Source: Sordariomycetes sp. S80-01Y
Lineage: Eukaryota > Ascomycota > Sordariomycetes
DNA: 64,000 nt
Direction: 5' to 3'
Assembly (NCBI GenBank): GCA_037042185.1
Contig: JAXQJY010000022.1
Span: 496,001-560,000, forward strand
Shown here: positions 32,244 through 43,336 of the stretch, in pieces
Position numbering within the stretch: the stretch's first letter is position 1
Layout of the letters: each line of letters starts with the position of its first letter
Position numbers and translations under genes: made by a program
Notes under the pieces: generated by a model
What the model saw: only the letters and a program-made list of their open reading frames with translations
Database searches by the model: none
Told to the model about the DNA's origin: nothing

Positions 32244-34218
32244 ATGCTGGGCTGGATGCTCAAACGCGGCGACAACGCGCCAGACGCGGCCGAAGCAGCT
32301 GGTAGGTCCACCACACTTCGATACTGTTGCACGTTCGACAGTTGACAGTACTAATGTTGACATTGAACTAGACACAACACTCGCGGATATTCCTGATACA
32401 CCTGCGCCTGTATTTGCAGCGCGGGCATTCAAGAGTGCCTTGTTTGGCACGCCCCAACCACAGCAACAAGCGGCGCGACGAGCCCGCCAACCCAAGGCAA
32501 GCGCGGCTGCAGGCTCGACGACGCCAAATTCGAAGCCTCAAGGCATTTTGTTGACCCCAGGAACCGCGGGTGCGAAGCAGAAGCGCGTGTCATTTGGGAA
32601 AGACGTGCCAGGCGCGACGATGCGTGATGCACCAGACGGCCCGCGACGGACACGTTTGAACGAGGCCTTGGAGAAGGCTAGTAGCTCGCATGCGAGGCAA
32701 AAGGCTCAGAAGAAGGACCAGTCCGATGATGAGTGGGAGGAAGACGACGGCGTGTCCGACGAGGAAAACTACTGCAACCACGACATCACCCTTGACCTCA
32801 ACGAGCCCCACTCGCAGTCTGGCAAATACTGGAAGGAGGAGTTCGAGAAGTATCAACAAGACGCCAAGATGGAAATGGGGAAATTGCTCAAGTATAAGCA
32901 ACTGGCAAAATCCTATGCGCAGGCCAAGGATGCTGAGGCTATTGACCTGGCAGAAAAGCTTCGTGATGAGCAGCAAAAGGTGATCAAAATGGAGAACAAG
33001 ATTGCCGAGAGCACAGCGGATATTGTCAACAAGCATGAGAACCCAGGAAAGGAGGCGCCACCTGAGGTTGTCGAGAAACTCTCAAAGCAAACCGCGCTTG
33101 CTGTTCAGTACAGGCAGCGCGTCCAGGAACTGGAGGATCAGCTTGAGAATTTCCTGCAAGACAAGCAAGATGAGGCTACACGCCGCCGCCAGCTCGGCAC
33201 CTCCCCAAGAACCGCAAAGACCCTTGTGGAAACACAACGCGAGCTCCGCAAGGCGCGCTCGCAACTCCAGGAGATGGATGGGCTTCGAGAGCAAGTTTCC
33301 ACCTTGAAAGACCAGCTGAAGGCTAGCGAGAAGCGAGCAGCCAAAGCGGAGGTCGAGGCCAAATCGGAGGATATGGAGTCGAGCAAACTAAGGGACTTGC
33401 GGGCTCAGCTTCGCGAGAGTAAAGGGGCCGCTAGGCAGAAAGAGGACGAGATGGCCAAACTGATGGCCGAGTTCGAGGCTTTCCGACAGCAGACCGAAGC
33501 GCAGCAGAACGACACCAGAGAAGTTCTTGAGCGCGCCAATAAGAAGATTGCCGACCTGAAAAAGGAGGTGAAAACACTGAAGACAACCAAGGACGCCTCT
33601 CGCGGGAACCACGATCCAGTCAGCACGGAGCAAAGAGTTGCAGAAGATGCTGACCCTGTTGTGAAAATTACCAGCCGGGCTCTCGGTAGTAAACGGGCGC
33701 GACAGGTGTCTAGCGAGAACGAAGGAGCTACAGCCTCCCAGGAGAAGCGCCCCACTCTAAGGGAAAAGTATCGGGACCTCGCCCCAGGCAAAGTCGACCC
33801 CGAGCCGATTGAGTCGCCAAAGATGTCTGGTGCGCTGCTCAATAAGCCGGACCTAGAGAAGCCTAAGTGGCAGCCCTTTGTTCCCCGGTCACCACGCAAC
33901 AGAGCATTCCTGGACGAGCTGATGGCCAAGAAGATTGCGAACGGCGGCGTCACGCCTGCGGAAAACAAGTTCAAGGATGTCGGCGTTGACGACCTATCAG
34001 TGATAGCATCAAAGCTTTCCCGCAAGGAGCAGTCCGAAGACGAGGAGGACGCCAAATTGCCAAGCCGAAAGACCAGCGACAGCACAATGGGAAATGCGTC
34101 GAAGAGCAGACTGCCACCCGAACGACGCGCAGCGGCATTGGCGAAGATCGAGAAGCGACGACTGGAGAAGCAGAAGGCCAAGGGTTTGACTGTTGGCAAG
34201 GAGAACGTTGAGCCATAG
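32244..34218 (+). CDS. cut12: Spindle pole body protein, CUT12 type
   Basis: Exon 1 (32244-32301) encodes 19 residues and, after a 70-base intron ending TTGAACTAG, exon 2 (32372-34218) completes 634 residues. The N-terminus (MLGWMLKRGD, then AFKSALFGTP) and the following GILLTPGT are typical of fungal Cut12-domain proteins. An RVSF at residues 91-94 (KQKRVSFGKD) is a classical PP1 docking motif, which fits known regulation of fission-yeast Cut12 by PP1 docking. Residues about 150-420 are predicted long coiled coil (EQQKVIKMENKIAE; QRVQELEDQLENFLQDK). The C-terminus is basic. It should anchor at the spindle pole body and help activate Polo kinase and Cdk1 at mitotic entry. Confidence 0.85.
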
Positions 34219-34509
34219 GAGGCAGAGCAATGTTTTGAACAAGGGATTGCGTTTTAGCGAGGTGTCATGGATTGGTATATGGCTTTGGCGTCATCATTTG
34301 GGTACCATAGGCAGAACATTAGTCGTATTACAGTGAATACTGCAATGTGTTAGAGCAGTGTTTGTCAGTTGTGCTACTTAGTACTAGTAGTATCAAGCTG
34401 GTGGTACTGTTGCGGCCCCGCCTATTCTATGGGTCTGTCTTTCATGGCTGCCACCACGATAGTCACCTCACTAGCTCATCCTGCTATCTCATCTCATCAA
34501 CGATACCCC

Positions 34510-35352
34510 ATGGCTCCGGACGAGCCTACAAGCGCCTCAATCGAAGCAGCCGACCTCGAAGATGAAATCAGAGATCTAGAAACGCGTCTTGCCGCGGCCA
34601 AACTCAAACGGCAAGCCTGCAATGTCGCCTCCAACCCACCGCCAGCGCTGGGCTCACCAACGCACTTCCTCCTCCTGCTGTCCGACTCACAGCTGCCCCT
34701 CGGCTCGTTCGCCTTCAGCTCCGGTCTGGAGTCGTACCTGGCGCACACACCGATCCGCTCGGCCTCCTTCTCGAGCTTCCTGCCCAGCTCCATCTCGTCC
34801 ATGGCGTCGACGACGCTGCCCTTCGTGCTCGCAGCGTGGCGGGATCCCGACGCCCTGGCCGACCTGGACGATCAGCTCGACGCGGCCGTCATATGCACCG
34901 TCGGGAGGCGAGCGAGCGTAGCGCAGGGACGCGCATTGCTGTCGATCTGGGAGCGCTCGTTCCGCAACGCCGGCCGCGAGTCCCAGGTGCTGCGCGACTT
35001 CTCCACGCTCCTCCGCAACACCAAGGCGGATGAGATACCCCTAGCCTCGGGTCATCTCGCTCCGCTGTTTGGAGCCATCTGCGCCATCTTCGGGTTGGGC
35101 CTGCGCCAAACAGCCTATGTGTTCATGCTATCTCACGTCAAGGCTGTGGTCTCCGCCGCGGTGCGGGCCAGCATGTTCGGCCCGTATCAGGCGCAGAAGG
35201 TTTTGGCCGCGGAGAATGTTCAGCGCATGGTCGATGTGGTCATTGACAGGGAGTGGGATAGGCCGGTAGAGGAGGCTGGTCAGACGGTACCGGTAATGGA
35301 TTTGTGGTTTGGGAGGCATGAGGTTCTTTACTCAAGGATCTTCAACAGTTGA
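34510..35352 (+). CDS. ureF: Urease accessory protein UreF
   Basis: A single exon of 280 residues from MAPDEPTSAS. The UreF signature is plain: LLLSDSQLPLGSFAFSSGLE near residues 56-75, FLPSSISSMASTTLPFVLAA, and SHVKAVVSAAVRASMFGPYQAQ in the C-terminal half. The N-terminal 45 residues form a charged helix (DEIRDLETRLAAAKLKRQA). An in-frame ATG lies 81 bases upstream and would add MGLSFMAATTIVTSL. The downstream ATG was chosen because the UreF core begins soon after it. UreF joins UreD and UreG to insert nickel into urease in the cytosol. No other urease gene is in the window. The gene is tail-to-tail with CWC2, 67 bases apart. Confidence 0.92.
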   Translation: MAPDEPTSASIEAADLEDEIRDLETRLAAAKLKRQACNVASNPPPALGSPTHFLLLLSDSQLPLGSFAFSSGLESYLAHTPIRSASFSSFLPSSISSMASTTLPFVLAAWRDPDALADLDDQLDAAVICTVGRRASVAQGRALLSIWERSFRNAGRESQVLRDFSTLLRNTKADEIPLASGHLAPLFGAICAIFGLGLRQTAYVFMLSHVKAVVSAAVRASMFGPYQAQKVLAAENVQRMVDVVIDREWDRPVEEAGQTVPVMDLWFGRHEVLYSRIFNS

Positions 35353-35419
35353 AGGTCCGAGTGTGGTATTATATGTACAAGATGTGTAGTTCTATGACCC
35401 AAACGCCAGAAAAGATATC

Positions 35420-36659
35420 CTAATCGCTGTCGTCGTCGCTGCCGTAGGCTACTAAAGGCCCTGTCGACGCCGTTTTTGGTTTCGCTGCCGCTACTTTGGC
35501 TCTGCCCAGCGCAGCGAGCGTACTGCTGTTGAATATCCCTCCTGTCTCCTGAGCAGGCGGCTCTTGCGATGTCTCTTGCTGGGGAGCCTGCTCCTCAGCT
35601 TGGCCATTCTCCAGCAGAGCAGGCTCCTGGTACTCGACCTCTCCAAAGCCCTGCCGTCCCGTCGGGTTGACGGCATTCGAGCCTCTCGCGAAGTGCACCT
35701 CATCCGGCGCCTCGTATCCTTCCAAGCCATAGCTACTTTCCAGCTTCCTCCGTTTCCTCGCTTCAGGATCCTTGCCTTCGATTTCGGCCACAAACTCAGC
35801 AGGAAGAGCCCGTCGAATGGCGTCGGCGGCTTGTTCTTCGATGCGTCGCGCCTCGCGGGCCTGCGCCATGGGGTTAGGGTCGGCGGTCGCCCAGCGTACG
35901 TTGAGGACTTCGTCGTGGTCGAGGGATTGGTGAGCCATGGCCTCTTTGGCGAATTGAGCATTTGCTTCGTTGACGTAGGTTATGAAGCCGACGCCACGAT
36001 TGTTGAGGACGCGGACTATCCTGTTAGCAATGACTTGAAGCTTAGGAAGGAGCTGACTTACCGCGCTCGATAGGCCCCCATTCTGCGAAATGCCTGGCCA
36101 CGATTTCCTCGATGTCGTCGGTGACATGTATCCTTCCCACATATATCGTTCGATTCTGCCTCATAAAACTACCTACGCCACCCATATCGTCCCTGTAGTC
36201 GCTATGCCTGTCCCTCCCAAAGCAGTCCACGTTCGGATTGAACAGGTCGTACGGCCCCGGTAGTCTGTGCAGGTGATCGCAGTCCTGTCCTTTGACACAG
36301 ACACCTCTCGCAAAATGCAAGCAGAAGTAGCTCCCATTCACGCTGTCAGCCTGCGTATAACCGCTGTCCTTCGCGACATTGCACCGACCGCGCGCCTTGG
36401 TCTTGGAGAGGTACTTGTCCTCGCGATCGCCGCCGGACCATTTGTTGTACCAGATGTTGAAGATGGTACCTGTCTGGGGCGGCGCTTCGGCGGGCAGGGA
36501 GTCGGGATCTATTTGGACGCGGGCTGGGCGCTTCTTCTTGCGAATGATTTTGCGGACTTTCTTCTCTGCTGGAGGCGCGACTTCGGTTGATGTCGTTGTG
36601 AGCGCTGTGTCGGGGTTTTCTGTAGCCACAGGGGCTTCGACGGGCTGTTGTTCTGCCAT
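35420..36659 (-). CDS. CWC2: Pre-mRNA splicing factor CWC2 (RBM22 type)
   Basis: Two exons, 36659-36062 and 36015-35420, give 397 residues. The acceptor is the GATAG after AACAG, because using the first AG would put a stop in frame. The chosen join reads PIERVRVLNNRGVGF. The protein has a Torus-type N-terminal region (TIFNIWYNKWSGGD) and a CCCH zinc finger C-X7-C-X5-C-X3-H (CLHFARGVCVKGQDCDHLH). Next is an RRM with TIYVGRIHV (RNP2) and GVGFITYV (RNP1), then a charged tail ending YGSDDDSD. Cwc2 contacts U6 snRNA and the intron in the catalytic core of the spliceosome, within the NineTeen complex. It is nuclear. Confidence 0.93.
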
Positions 36660-37564
36660 GTTGGGTGGCTGAGGTTGTGTGGAAGAGTAAGTTGACGCAA
36701 CGCAAAGGCGAGAAGTTGTTAGAAATGTTAGAGTTGATCGCGACGACCATGGCCTGTGGCGTCGACGAATGGGGCTTAGCGCGCACGCCGCTATTACGAG
36801 CGGTGTCAGAGCAACAAACAGACTTGAGCCGTCACACGCACAAAGCCGCAGGCCCACGTACTGCAATACTTCTTATGAAATACATTACTTACCACTAAAC
36901 TGGTTTGGATGGGACGGAGACATTTGCGTTACGACAGCCGCAGAAGCGTTTTTGAGGCGGAATACTAAGGTGAGAACTGCCAACTCAACTACAAGCTCTA
37001 AAAGTATGCAGCATATGTCTAACACATCCCCCACGATACGCAGATACTGGGGACGCAAAGTGCTTGATTCTTGGTACAATAAATCATTCGCGTGGATTGT
37101 GGCTCCGAATGCTTGCGTTTCACCGTGTCAAAGCTGATGTATGTCATAACTGAACAGATCTGGCTGTTCATGACGTCGTTCCAAATTTAAGAGACTCTCC
37201 CATATTCCCATGTACGAGGGGATCGTACTACATGCTGCCGATTAGCCGTTTGAGCCTCTTGCACTGGGACTAATTCCTTAGAAGGGCACAGTTGTGGCAT
37301 CACAGTGGTACTCCTCGTGTGGGCCCGTCGCGTTCACTAACCGCTTCAGTACCAAGTGCAGACATGCATCTGAGCTAAACGATATTAGAGCTGATGTAAG
37401 ATTGAAGGGCCAGACAATAAATGATATTAAACGAACATGTAAAGCTCCTTGCACGTCGCATTGTGTTCAAGTCAAATAACCCGGCATTTCTCAGCATTTT
37501 TAATTCAGTCCTCCAATCATAGCACCCTCAGATTCCAACTCGTCCTCAAACTCTCGAAAGCACC
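36660..37564. other. Intergenic between CWC2 and the thioesterase gene
   Basis: The left 200 bases are the CWC2 promoter. The rest is AT-rich with short frames only. No gene is supported. Confidence 0.4.
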
Positions 37565-38306
37565 ATGTCGAAAGCAAACGCTGCAATTCCACGTTTGATC
37601 GATTCCGACTACTTATCACCTTACTTTCGCTCCGGAGCACCAAATTTGTCATACTCCAATGCTGAAAATGATAAGTACGCCGGGCTTCGCGCAAAGGCCC
37701 TGAAGACGCTCGAGGCTATGGCGTTCGAGCCGCAAACCATGGTCGAGCGAGGGGTTGCGTGGGCCGAAGATCAAGATCCTTTCGGGCACGTAATGCACAC
37801 ACAGTACCTGCATTACTTTGGTCTCTGTTGGCAGCGTGTCATGGAAAGCTACCAAGAGTTCCTGTCTGAGGATGATTACCAGGGCATGATCAACGCAAAG
37901 ACAGTGATTCCTGTCGTCAACAAGTACGAGCTGCGCATCAAAAGACAGGTGAAATATCCTGACTCGGTAAGTCTTCTCTAAGCCACTGGGCATTCGATTT
38001 CGCAGCGAATGTTTTGTCTGACGGGTGCACCAGCTTATCATTGCGTTTCGTGAGGACAACATTGAGCCGAGCCGGAACCACGGAACAACAGTCGTTTTCT
38101 CTCTGCAGCAGCAGGCAGTAGTGGCAGAAACCAAAGGAACGGTCACATTCGTCGACGCCAAGACCGGTCGTCCTGTCGATATCAGGAAGGCTGGTGAAGG
38201 CTGGCTTAGGTTTTACGAAGGGTTTTCCGAGAAGGCGGTGGCTGCCAAAGCTCTTAGAGACAAGTGGGAACAGGACCATCCTATCAAAACGAAGGCAAAG
38301 ATCTGA
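37565..38306 (+). CDS. Hotdog-fold acyl-CoA thioesterase-like protein
   Basis: Exons 37565-37966 and 38034-38306 give 224 residues. Donor GTAAGT and acceptor CACCAG keep phase. The core AWAEDQDPFGHVMHTQYLHYF (about 75-95) is the hotdog thioesterase signature in which D-x-D-x-x-G-H-V lines the active site, as in 4-hydroxybenzoyl-CoA thioesterases. The second half has the expected strand pattern (TTVVFSLQQQAVVAETKGTVTFVD). No N-terminal signal is obvious. The protein ends in -AKI, which fits the loose PTS1 pattern [SAC][KRH][LMI] for peroxisomes, but that is weak evidence. The substrate is unknown. It is convergent with a VOC gene, with only 38 bases between stops. Confidence 0.75.
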
Positions 38307-38344
38307 ATGTTTGTTTTCCGGAACATTTAACTTGGATTAACCTC

Positions 38345-38809
38345 TCATTCGAAAAGCTCAAGCACCAAACCTTCTTTCTCATTCCTCACATAGACCAACC
38401 TCTTGCCTGCATTTGGTCCCTTCTCCAGACATTGCGGCTCAGCCAGCGCCATCCATCCAGAATCATCCTGCATCAGCGCTCCGATGGTCTCCTCCAGATC
38501 TTCCACCGTGAGACAGAGATGCCAGCTCACAGCTTCCCAGCTGCGAGGAGTCACGACATCTTGCTCGCGTTGAAGAGGTGTCGTGTACTCTAAAAGCTCC
38601 AGCAGATGGCCGCCGGGGAGCTCGATGATTGCCATGTCGATTTCAGCCTGCGGATGGCCGACTATGGTGGAAATCGGAGGGGCCAAGTGACCTGTCCGCT
38701 GAACGGGAAGGTTGAGGATGTCCCTGAAGAGGTGGACTGCCCGGCTGAGGGAGCGCACAGTGATGCCTGTATGGGGCGCGTCTGTGACTTTGACGGGGGA
38801 CGGCATCAT
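38345..38809 (-). CDS. VOC/glyoxalase-fold protein
   Basis: A single exon of 154 residues. The frame is open a few codons further upstream but the first ATGs are the adjacent pair beginning MMPSPVK, at 38809. The fold is a vicinal oxygen chelate pair of beta-alpha-beta-beta-beta modules. The four metal-ligand positions are plausibly filled: His in DAPHTGITV, Glu in HLLELLEY, His in SWHLCLTV and Glu in LVLELFE. Proteins of this size include methylmalonyl-CoA epimerase-like enzymes, lactoylglutathione lyases and dioxygenase-like proteins. The substrate cannot be assigned. A short AT-rich leader separates it from the next gene. No targeting signal is seen. Confidence 0.8.
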   Translation of the reverse strand: MMPSPVKVTDAPHTGITVRSLSRAVHLFRDILNLPVQRTGHLAPPISTIVGHPQAEIDMAIIELPGGHLLELLEYTTPLQREQDVVTPRSWEAVSWHLCLTVEDLEETIGALMQDDSGWMALAEPQCLEKGPNAGKRLVYVRNEKEGLVLELFE

Positions 38810-39240
38810 GAGATCGTCCAATTACTTTTCATTCTGTGATTGATTACACTTGAATTCTGGGGAATGCAGAATCTTAAATAGATATAAGCAGACTGTGGAT
38901 TATTAATTCAATTAGCCTTGAGTTCCATCAGGAATCTAGAAGTGCACATTGCCTAGTACTACTTATGAGGTTAAAGCAGCACCGCTCAGGCACGCCTTCG
39001 TTCAGCATCCTCTGCCGGTGCTGACGGGTCACAGCATCAACTCGGAAGGCGGTGAAGCTCGCGCTACGCCATCCTACCCCACCAAGAACTTTCTGCCGTC
39101 ACCATCAAATCGCATCCCGCTAGGCGTCACCCCACGTCAAATCGACACTCTCCCCGAGACAGCACCCTCACCTTTCCCCGGCGACAACTTTGGTTTCAGA
39201 GAACTGAAAGCCTGCTCCGCGGTTTCGGAGCGTCGCCAAG
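38810..39240. other. Divergent region between VOC and DRG1 genes
   Basis: The VOC start codon lies on the minus strand and the DRG1 start on the plus strand, 431 bases apart. A 142-codon open stretch exists in the plus frame, but it is the DRG1 5' leader. No gene is supported. Confidence 0.4.
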
Positions 39241-40721
39241 ATGGTCAACATCACGGAGAAGATCAAGGAGTAAGTCGCTCACACCGTAAACCTACCCTGG
39301 ACCCGTTGCTAACTCGTTCAAGGATTGAGGATGAGATGAGGAGGACACAAAGTGAGTCGCTCTCCTATTCTTAGGAGCCTTTATGTCTCCATCAAGGCCC
39401 TCGAAAGATCCGTGAAAGCTGTCAAAATGTGGCTGTGAATGGTGCTTGCTAGCTCTGCTGCACACAAGACCCTCCTTGTTTTCAAGCCTCACGATTGCAT
39501 GGACCACGGGCCGGAGCAGCCTCCTTTTGAGATCTTGAATCTGCAACAGAGGAATAACAATATGACAGAAAATAAGGCCACAGAATTTCATCTTGGATTA
39601 TTAAAAGGGTCAGTAGCAGCACGCAACCCATCACGCCCTCACTCACTCACGTGAACCTAGAAAACTTGCCCGTCTCCGAGCTCAACTTCTCGAGCCAGCA
39701 GCAGGAGCCGGCTCCTCAGGTGGCGCCGGCTTTGATGTTTCCAAATCGGGCGACGCTCGCATATCTCTCGTGGGCTTCCCGTCCGTCGGCAAGTCGACAT
39801 TCCTTTCAAAGGTCACCAAAACGCGCTCCGAAGTCGCCTCTTACGCCTTCACGACCCTGACGGCCATCCCTGGCGTGCTCGAGTATGGCGGCGCGGAGAT
39901 CCAGCTGCTCGATCTACCGGGTATCATCGAAGGTGCCGCCGAGGGCAAGGGCAGGGGTAGGCAGGTTATCAGTGCGGCGAAGACGAGCGACATGATCCTG
40001 ATGGTGCTTGATGCTACGAAGCGGGCTGAGCAGAGGGCTCTCTTGGAAGCAGAACTGGAAGCGGTCGGAATTCGGTTGAACCGCGAGCCACCGTACGTTC
40101 ACCAACACTACCCAGGACTAGACTGACGTGTGCAGAAACATCTATCTGAAACAGAAGATGGCAGGTGGTCAAAAGATCACTTTTCAAACCCCACCCAAGA
40201 GTCTCAACGAGAAGATGGTGGCGGCCGTCCTGAAAGACTACAAGATTCTCAATGCCGAGGTACTCGTTCGCGATGAAAACGCCACCATCGACGACTTCAT
40301 CGACGTTATTATGAAGGATCACCGCAAGTACATCCGCTGTCTCTACGTGTACAACAAGATCGACGGCGTGTCGCTCGACTTCCTGGACTCGCTGGCGCGG
40401 GAGCCGCACACGGTGGTCATGAGTTGCGAGATGGACCTCGGGCTGCAGGATGTGGTGGACAGATGCTGGAAGGAGCTGAGGCTGATCAGGATCTACACGA
40501 AGAGGAAGGGCATCGATCCTGACTTCTCGGAGGCGCTGATCGTGAGGAGTAACAGCACGGTGGAGGATGTCTGCGATCGGATTCACAGGACGTTGAAGGA
40601 TACCTTCAAGTATGCTCTGGTCTGGGGCGCGAGCGCTAGGCACGTGCCTCAACGAGTTGGGCTGGGCCACCCTGTTTGCGACGAGGACGTCATCCACATC
40701 GTCACGGCCTGGAAAGCCTAG
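39241..40721 (+). CDS. DRG1/RBG1: Developmentally regulated GTP-binding protein, DRG1/Rbg1
   Basis: Five exons (39241-39269, 39323-39351, 39569-39608, 39661-40092, 40136-40721) give 371 residues, the normal DRG size. The first three exons are very short (29, 29 and 40 bases), so this start region is easily missed. They spell [19 protein letters not shown], then [20 protein letters not shown], as in DRG1 orthologues. The G domain follows with GFPSVGKST (P-loop), [20 protein letters not shown] (G3 and switch) and NKIDGV (G4). The C-terminal TGS domain ends [16 protein letters not shown]1 with its DFRP partner binds polyribosomes and helps stalled translation. It is convergent with the SPO12-family gene. 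Confidence 0.93.
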
Positions 40722-40912
40722 GTTGTTAACAAAAAAGAAGTCAATTTATATGGATATCCTTGTGCGCAGTAAAAGTCCTTCCTCGCGCCGCGTCGTTACA
40801 ATCATAGCAACCGAGTCCTAAACGAGCCTGCGCCGACGCCTTAGCCCAAACCATTCTAAGAAGCCATCGTACAAAGTCATCGCAGTGAATATGCAAGCAG
40901 ATTCTTCGCTCG

Positions 40913-41324
40913 TTAGGACCGGGCGGGTGCCTCGCCGAGGGCGCTGCCGTCGCGGCTCAGCTTCTTAGCACTGGCCTGCGCGAAGAGCGACTTGGGCTTG
41001 GCCCTGTTGCCTGTTAGTACGATATTCCCAGACGACAACATGTGGAGAGACTGACTTGGAAGCGTGCTTGTTGCGAAGCGCATTGATCTTGGCTGTGCAG
41101 GGTGACATGATGTTGTCGGACGGCGAGACGAGGTCCTTCTGGGAACTGGTAAATGTCAGTGATGGTACAATGGCAAGCAGAGCAAGAGATGCGCACGGTT
41201 CCTGAATCTTGGACTGGAGCATCTGGCGGTGGTACTCCATGTTCTTGACGTCCTTGCCTCCGGCGACAGTGTGCTGCTCGATGGGCGCGTTGGCGTCCTT
41301 CTGGCCGAGCACGTTTCCAGACAT
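40913..41324 (-). CDS. SPO12: SPO12-family mitotic-exit protein
   Basis: Three exons, 41324-41197, 41145-41056 and 41003-40913, give 102 residues. The core SPSDNIMSPCTAKINALRNK (about 52-71) is the conserved Spo12 block. An upstream AG for exon 3 would give a different, unrelated tail. The acceptor CAACAG was chosen because it yields AKPKSLFAQASAKKL, which follows the block in relatives. The rest is polar and likely disordered. Yeast Spo12 is a nucleolar protein that promotes Cdc14 release and mitotic exit in the FEAR network. The role here is by homology. Introns are about 50 bases with GTGCGC and GTCAGT donors. Confidence 0.88.
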
Positions 41325-41884
41325 TGCAAGTGTGTCGTTCGCTGCGTTTCCTCGGTTTGCTTCGCTTGCCTTCTTACTTTCGGCGATCGGTGCTGCTAGG
41401 GGGGGCGTGGAGTAGAAGTGATGCGATGCAGAGGTTTCGTTGTTGTTTGTTGTGTCGCAAAAGAGAGGCTCGAAGGTTGCGACTCACACTTTTTTAACGT
41501 GCACGGCAGAGACAGCGGATGACGTGGGGTGGGAGGGATTTGGAGGCAGGGGATTAGAATGTAAACGGGCAGGGATCGTTGGTGGGGCAACCGACGGGGA
41601 CATGCCATGACTGCTGGCACGGAATTGGGGGTCCGAGGGTGAAGAAATGCACAGGCGCAAAACACGAATGTCGACCGAGCAATGCGCAGGCGTTTCCGAA
41701 ACAGCCGTCCCCTGCGTAGCAGAGATTGGATTGAGCCCGCGTCTGGCTTGTACGATCGTGCCGTTGGTTGAGAGGCTAAGAATCACTGAGGGTGAAACAG
41801 CACAGGGAGTGGCGACGCATGTTCGGGGCTCAAAGTGTCATTTGTAGTGCTAGTAGCAAAATAGTCATGAGATATGTCAAGAAT
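41325..41884. other. Intergenic between SPO12 and acyl-CoA dehydrogenase genes
   Basis: This is the SPO12-gene promoter (a G-run, GGGGGGCG, near 41400) and the 3' flank of the next gene. No gene is supported. Confidence 0.4.
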
Positions 41885-43336
41885 CTAGATCTTTGACCTC
41901 GTGATGTTTGTTCCAGGCTGCGCAGTCTTGGTGCCGTACTTCCTCATCAACTCCTCCGTCTTCTGCTGCTGCCGCTGAATATTCTCCGTCACCTTCTTTC
42001 CCCGCTTGTTCTCGTTCTTGCCCAGCTGCTGCAGATGCACCTCGTCCGGCCCGTCCGCCAGCTTCAGGGTACGGATCTGCGCCCACATGTTGGCCAGCGG
42101 CGTGTCCTGGCAGACACCAGCGCCACCGAAGCTCTGCACCGCGCGGTCGATGACCGTCAAGGCGGTCTGCGGGATCAGGACCTTGGCCTCGGCAATCTCC
42201 TTGAGAGCCTTCTTGGGGCCTAGCTCGTCCATCTTGATGGCGGCGTTGAGAACAATGAGACGTGCTGCGTCGATTTCGATGCGGGACTTGGCGATCCATT
42301 CGAGGATGACGCCGTGCTCGCGAAGCTGCTTTCCGAAGGGCTTCTTGCGGTCGTCGTTGACGCGCATGAGCATCCAGTCTAGGGCGCGCTCGGACTGTCC
42401 CTGTCAGTTGCTGGTTCAAGCGGGAAGGAAGATCAACTTACAGCTCCAATGCTGCGCATCGCGTGGTGGATGCGGCCCGGGCCAAGACGGCCCTGAATGA
42501 TCTCAAAGCCCTTGCCCTCGCCGAGGACCATGTTCTTCACCGGCACGCGGACGTTCTTGAATGTGATGTGTCCGTGGCCGTGGGGAGCGTCGTCGTACCC
42601 GTAGACCTTGAGCATGCGGTGAATAGTAATCCCAGGTGTGTCAGCCGGCACCAGCACAACACTCTGCTGGCTGTAGGGGTCCGAGTTGCTCGGATCACTC
42701 TTGCCCATGACGATGTAGATGGAGCACCTCGGATCTCCTGCACCGCTAGACCACCACTTGCTTCCGTTGAGCACGTACTCGTTGCCCTCCCGGCGGATGC
42801 TCAGCTCGATGTTCGTGGCGTCACTGCTCGCGACATCCGGTTCCGTCATCAAGAAGGCACTCCGGATCTTGCCCTCCATCAACGGCTTCAGCCACTGAGC
42901 CTTCTGCTCCTCGTTGCCGTACTTGGCCAGGACCTCCATGTTGCCCGTGTCGGGGGCGGCGCAGTTGCACGCTTCGGACGCGGAGCGCGAGCGACCGAGC
43001 CATTCGGCCATGAGTCCGTATTCGAGGTTCGTCCAGCCGGGCGATTCCTTGTAGTGTCCCTTGGGGAAGAACATGTTCCAGAGGCCGAGGGAGCGGGCGC
43101 GGGCCTTCAGGTCTTCGATGACCTGGGGGTGCGAGTTCCAGCGGGCATCGCCTTCGCCGACCTGAGCTTCGAGGACGGGATCGGCGCTGCCATTGTCAGT
43201 CAATGCAGGAGCAATCGCAGGAGGGGAGGGCGTACGGGATGCATTCCTCCTCGACGAACTTGGCGACGACATCAAGCGTCTTCTTGGCCGCGTCGCTCAC
43301 GCGGTGCGAGCAAATAGCTGGGATCTGAGCCGACAT
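41885..43336 (-). CDS. Acyl-CoA dehydrogenase (ACAD10/11-like), C-terminus -SKI
   Basis: Three exons (43336-43236, 43186-42442, 42394-41885) give 451 residues. The acyl-CoA dehydrogenase fold is clear: [17 protein letters not shown] and [12 protein letters not shown] in the middle domain, [17 protein letters not shown], and [20 protein letters not shown] at the FAD and substrate site. It resembles the ACAD10/11 branch acting on longer or branched acyl-CoAs. The N-terminus ([19 protein letters not shown]) does not look strongly mitochondrial. The protein ends in RSKI, a PTS1-type tripeptide, so a peroxisomal location is likely, unlike the classical mitochondrial enzyme. The tail carries a K/Q/E-rich helix ([17 protein letters not shown]). 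The physiological substrate is not determined. Confidence 0.88.
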
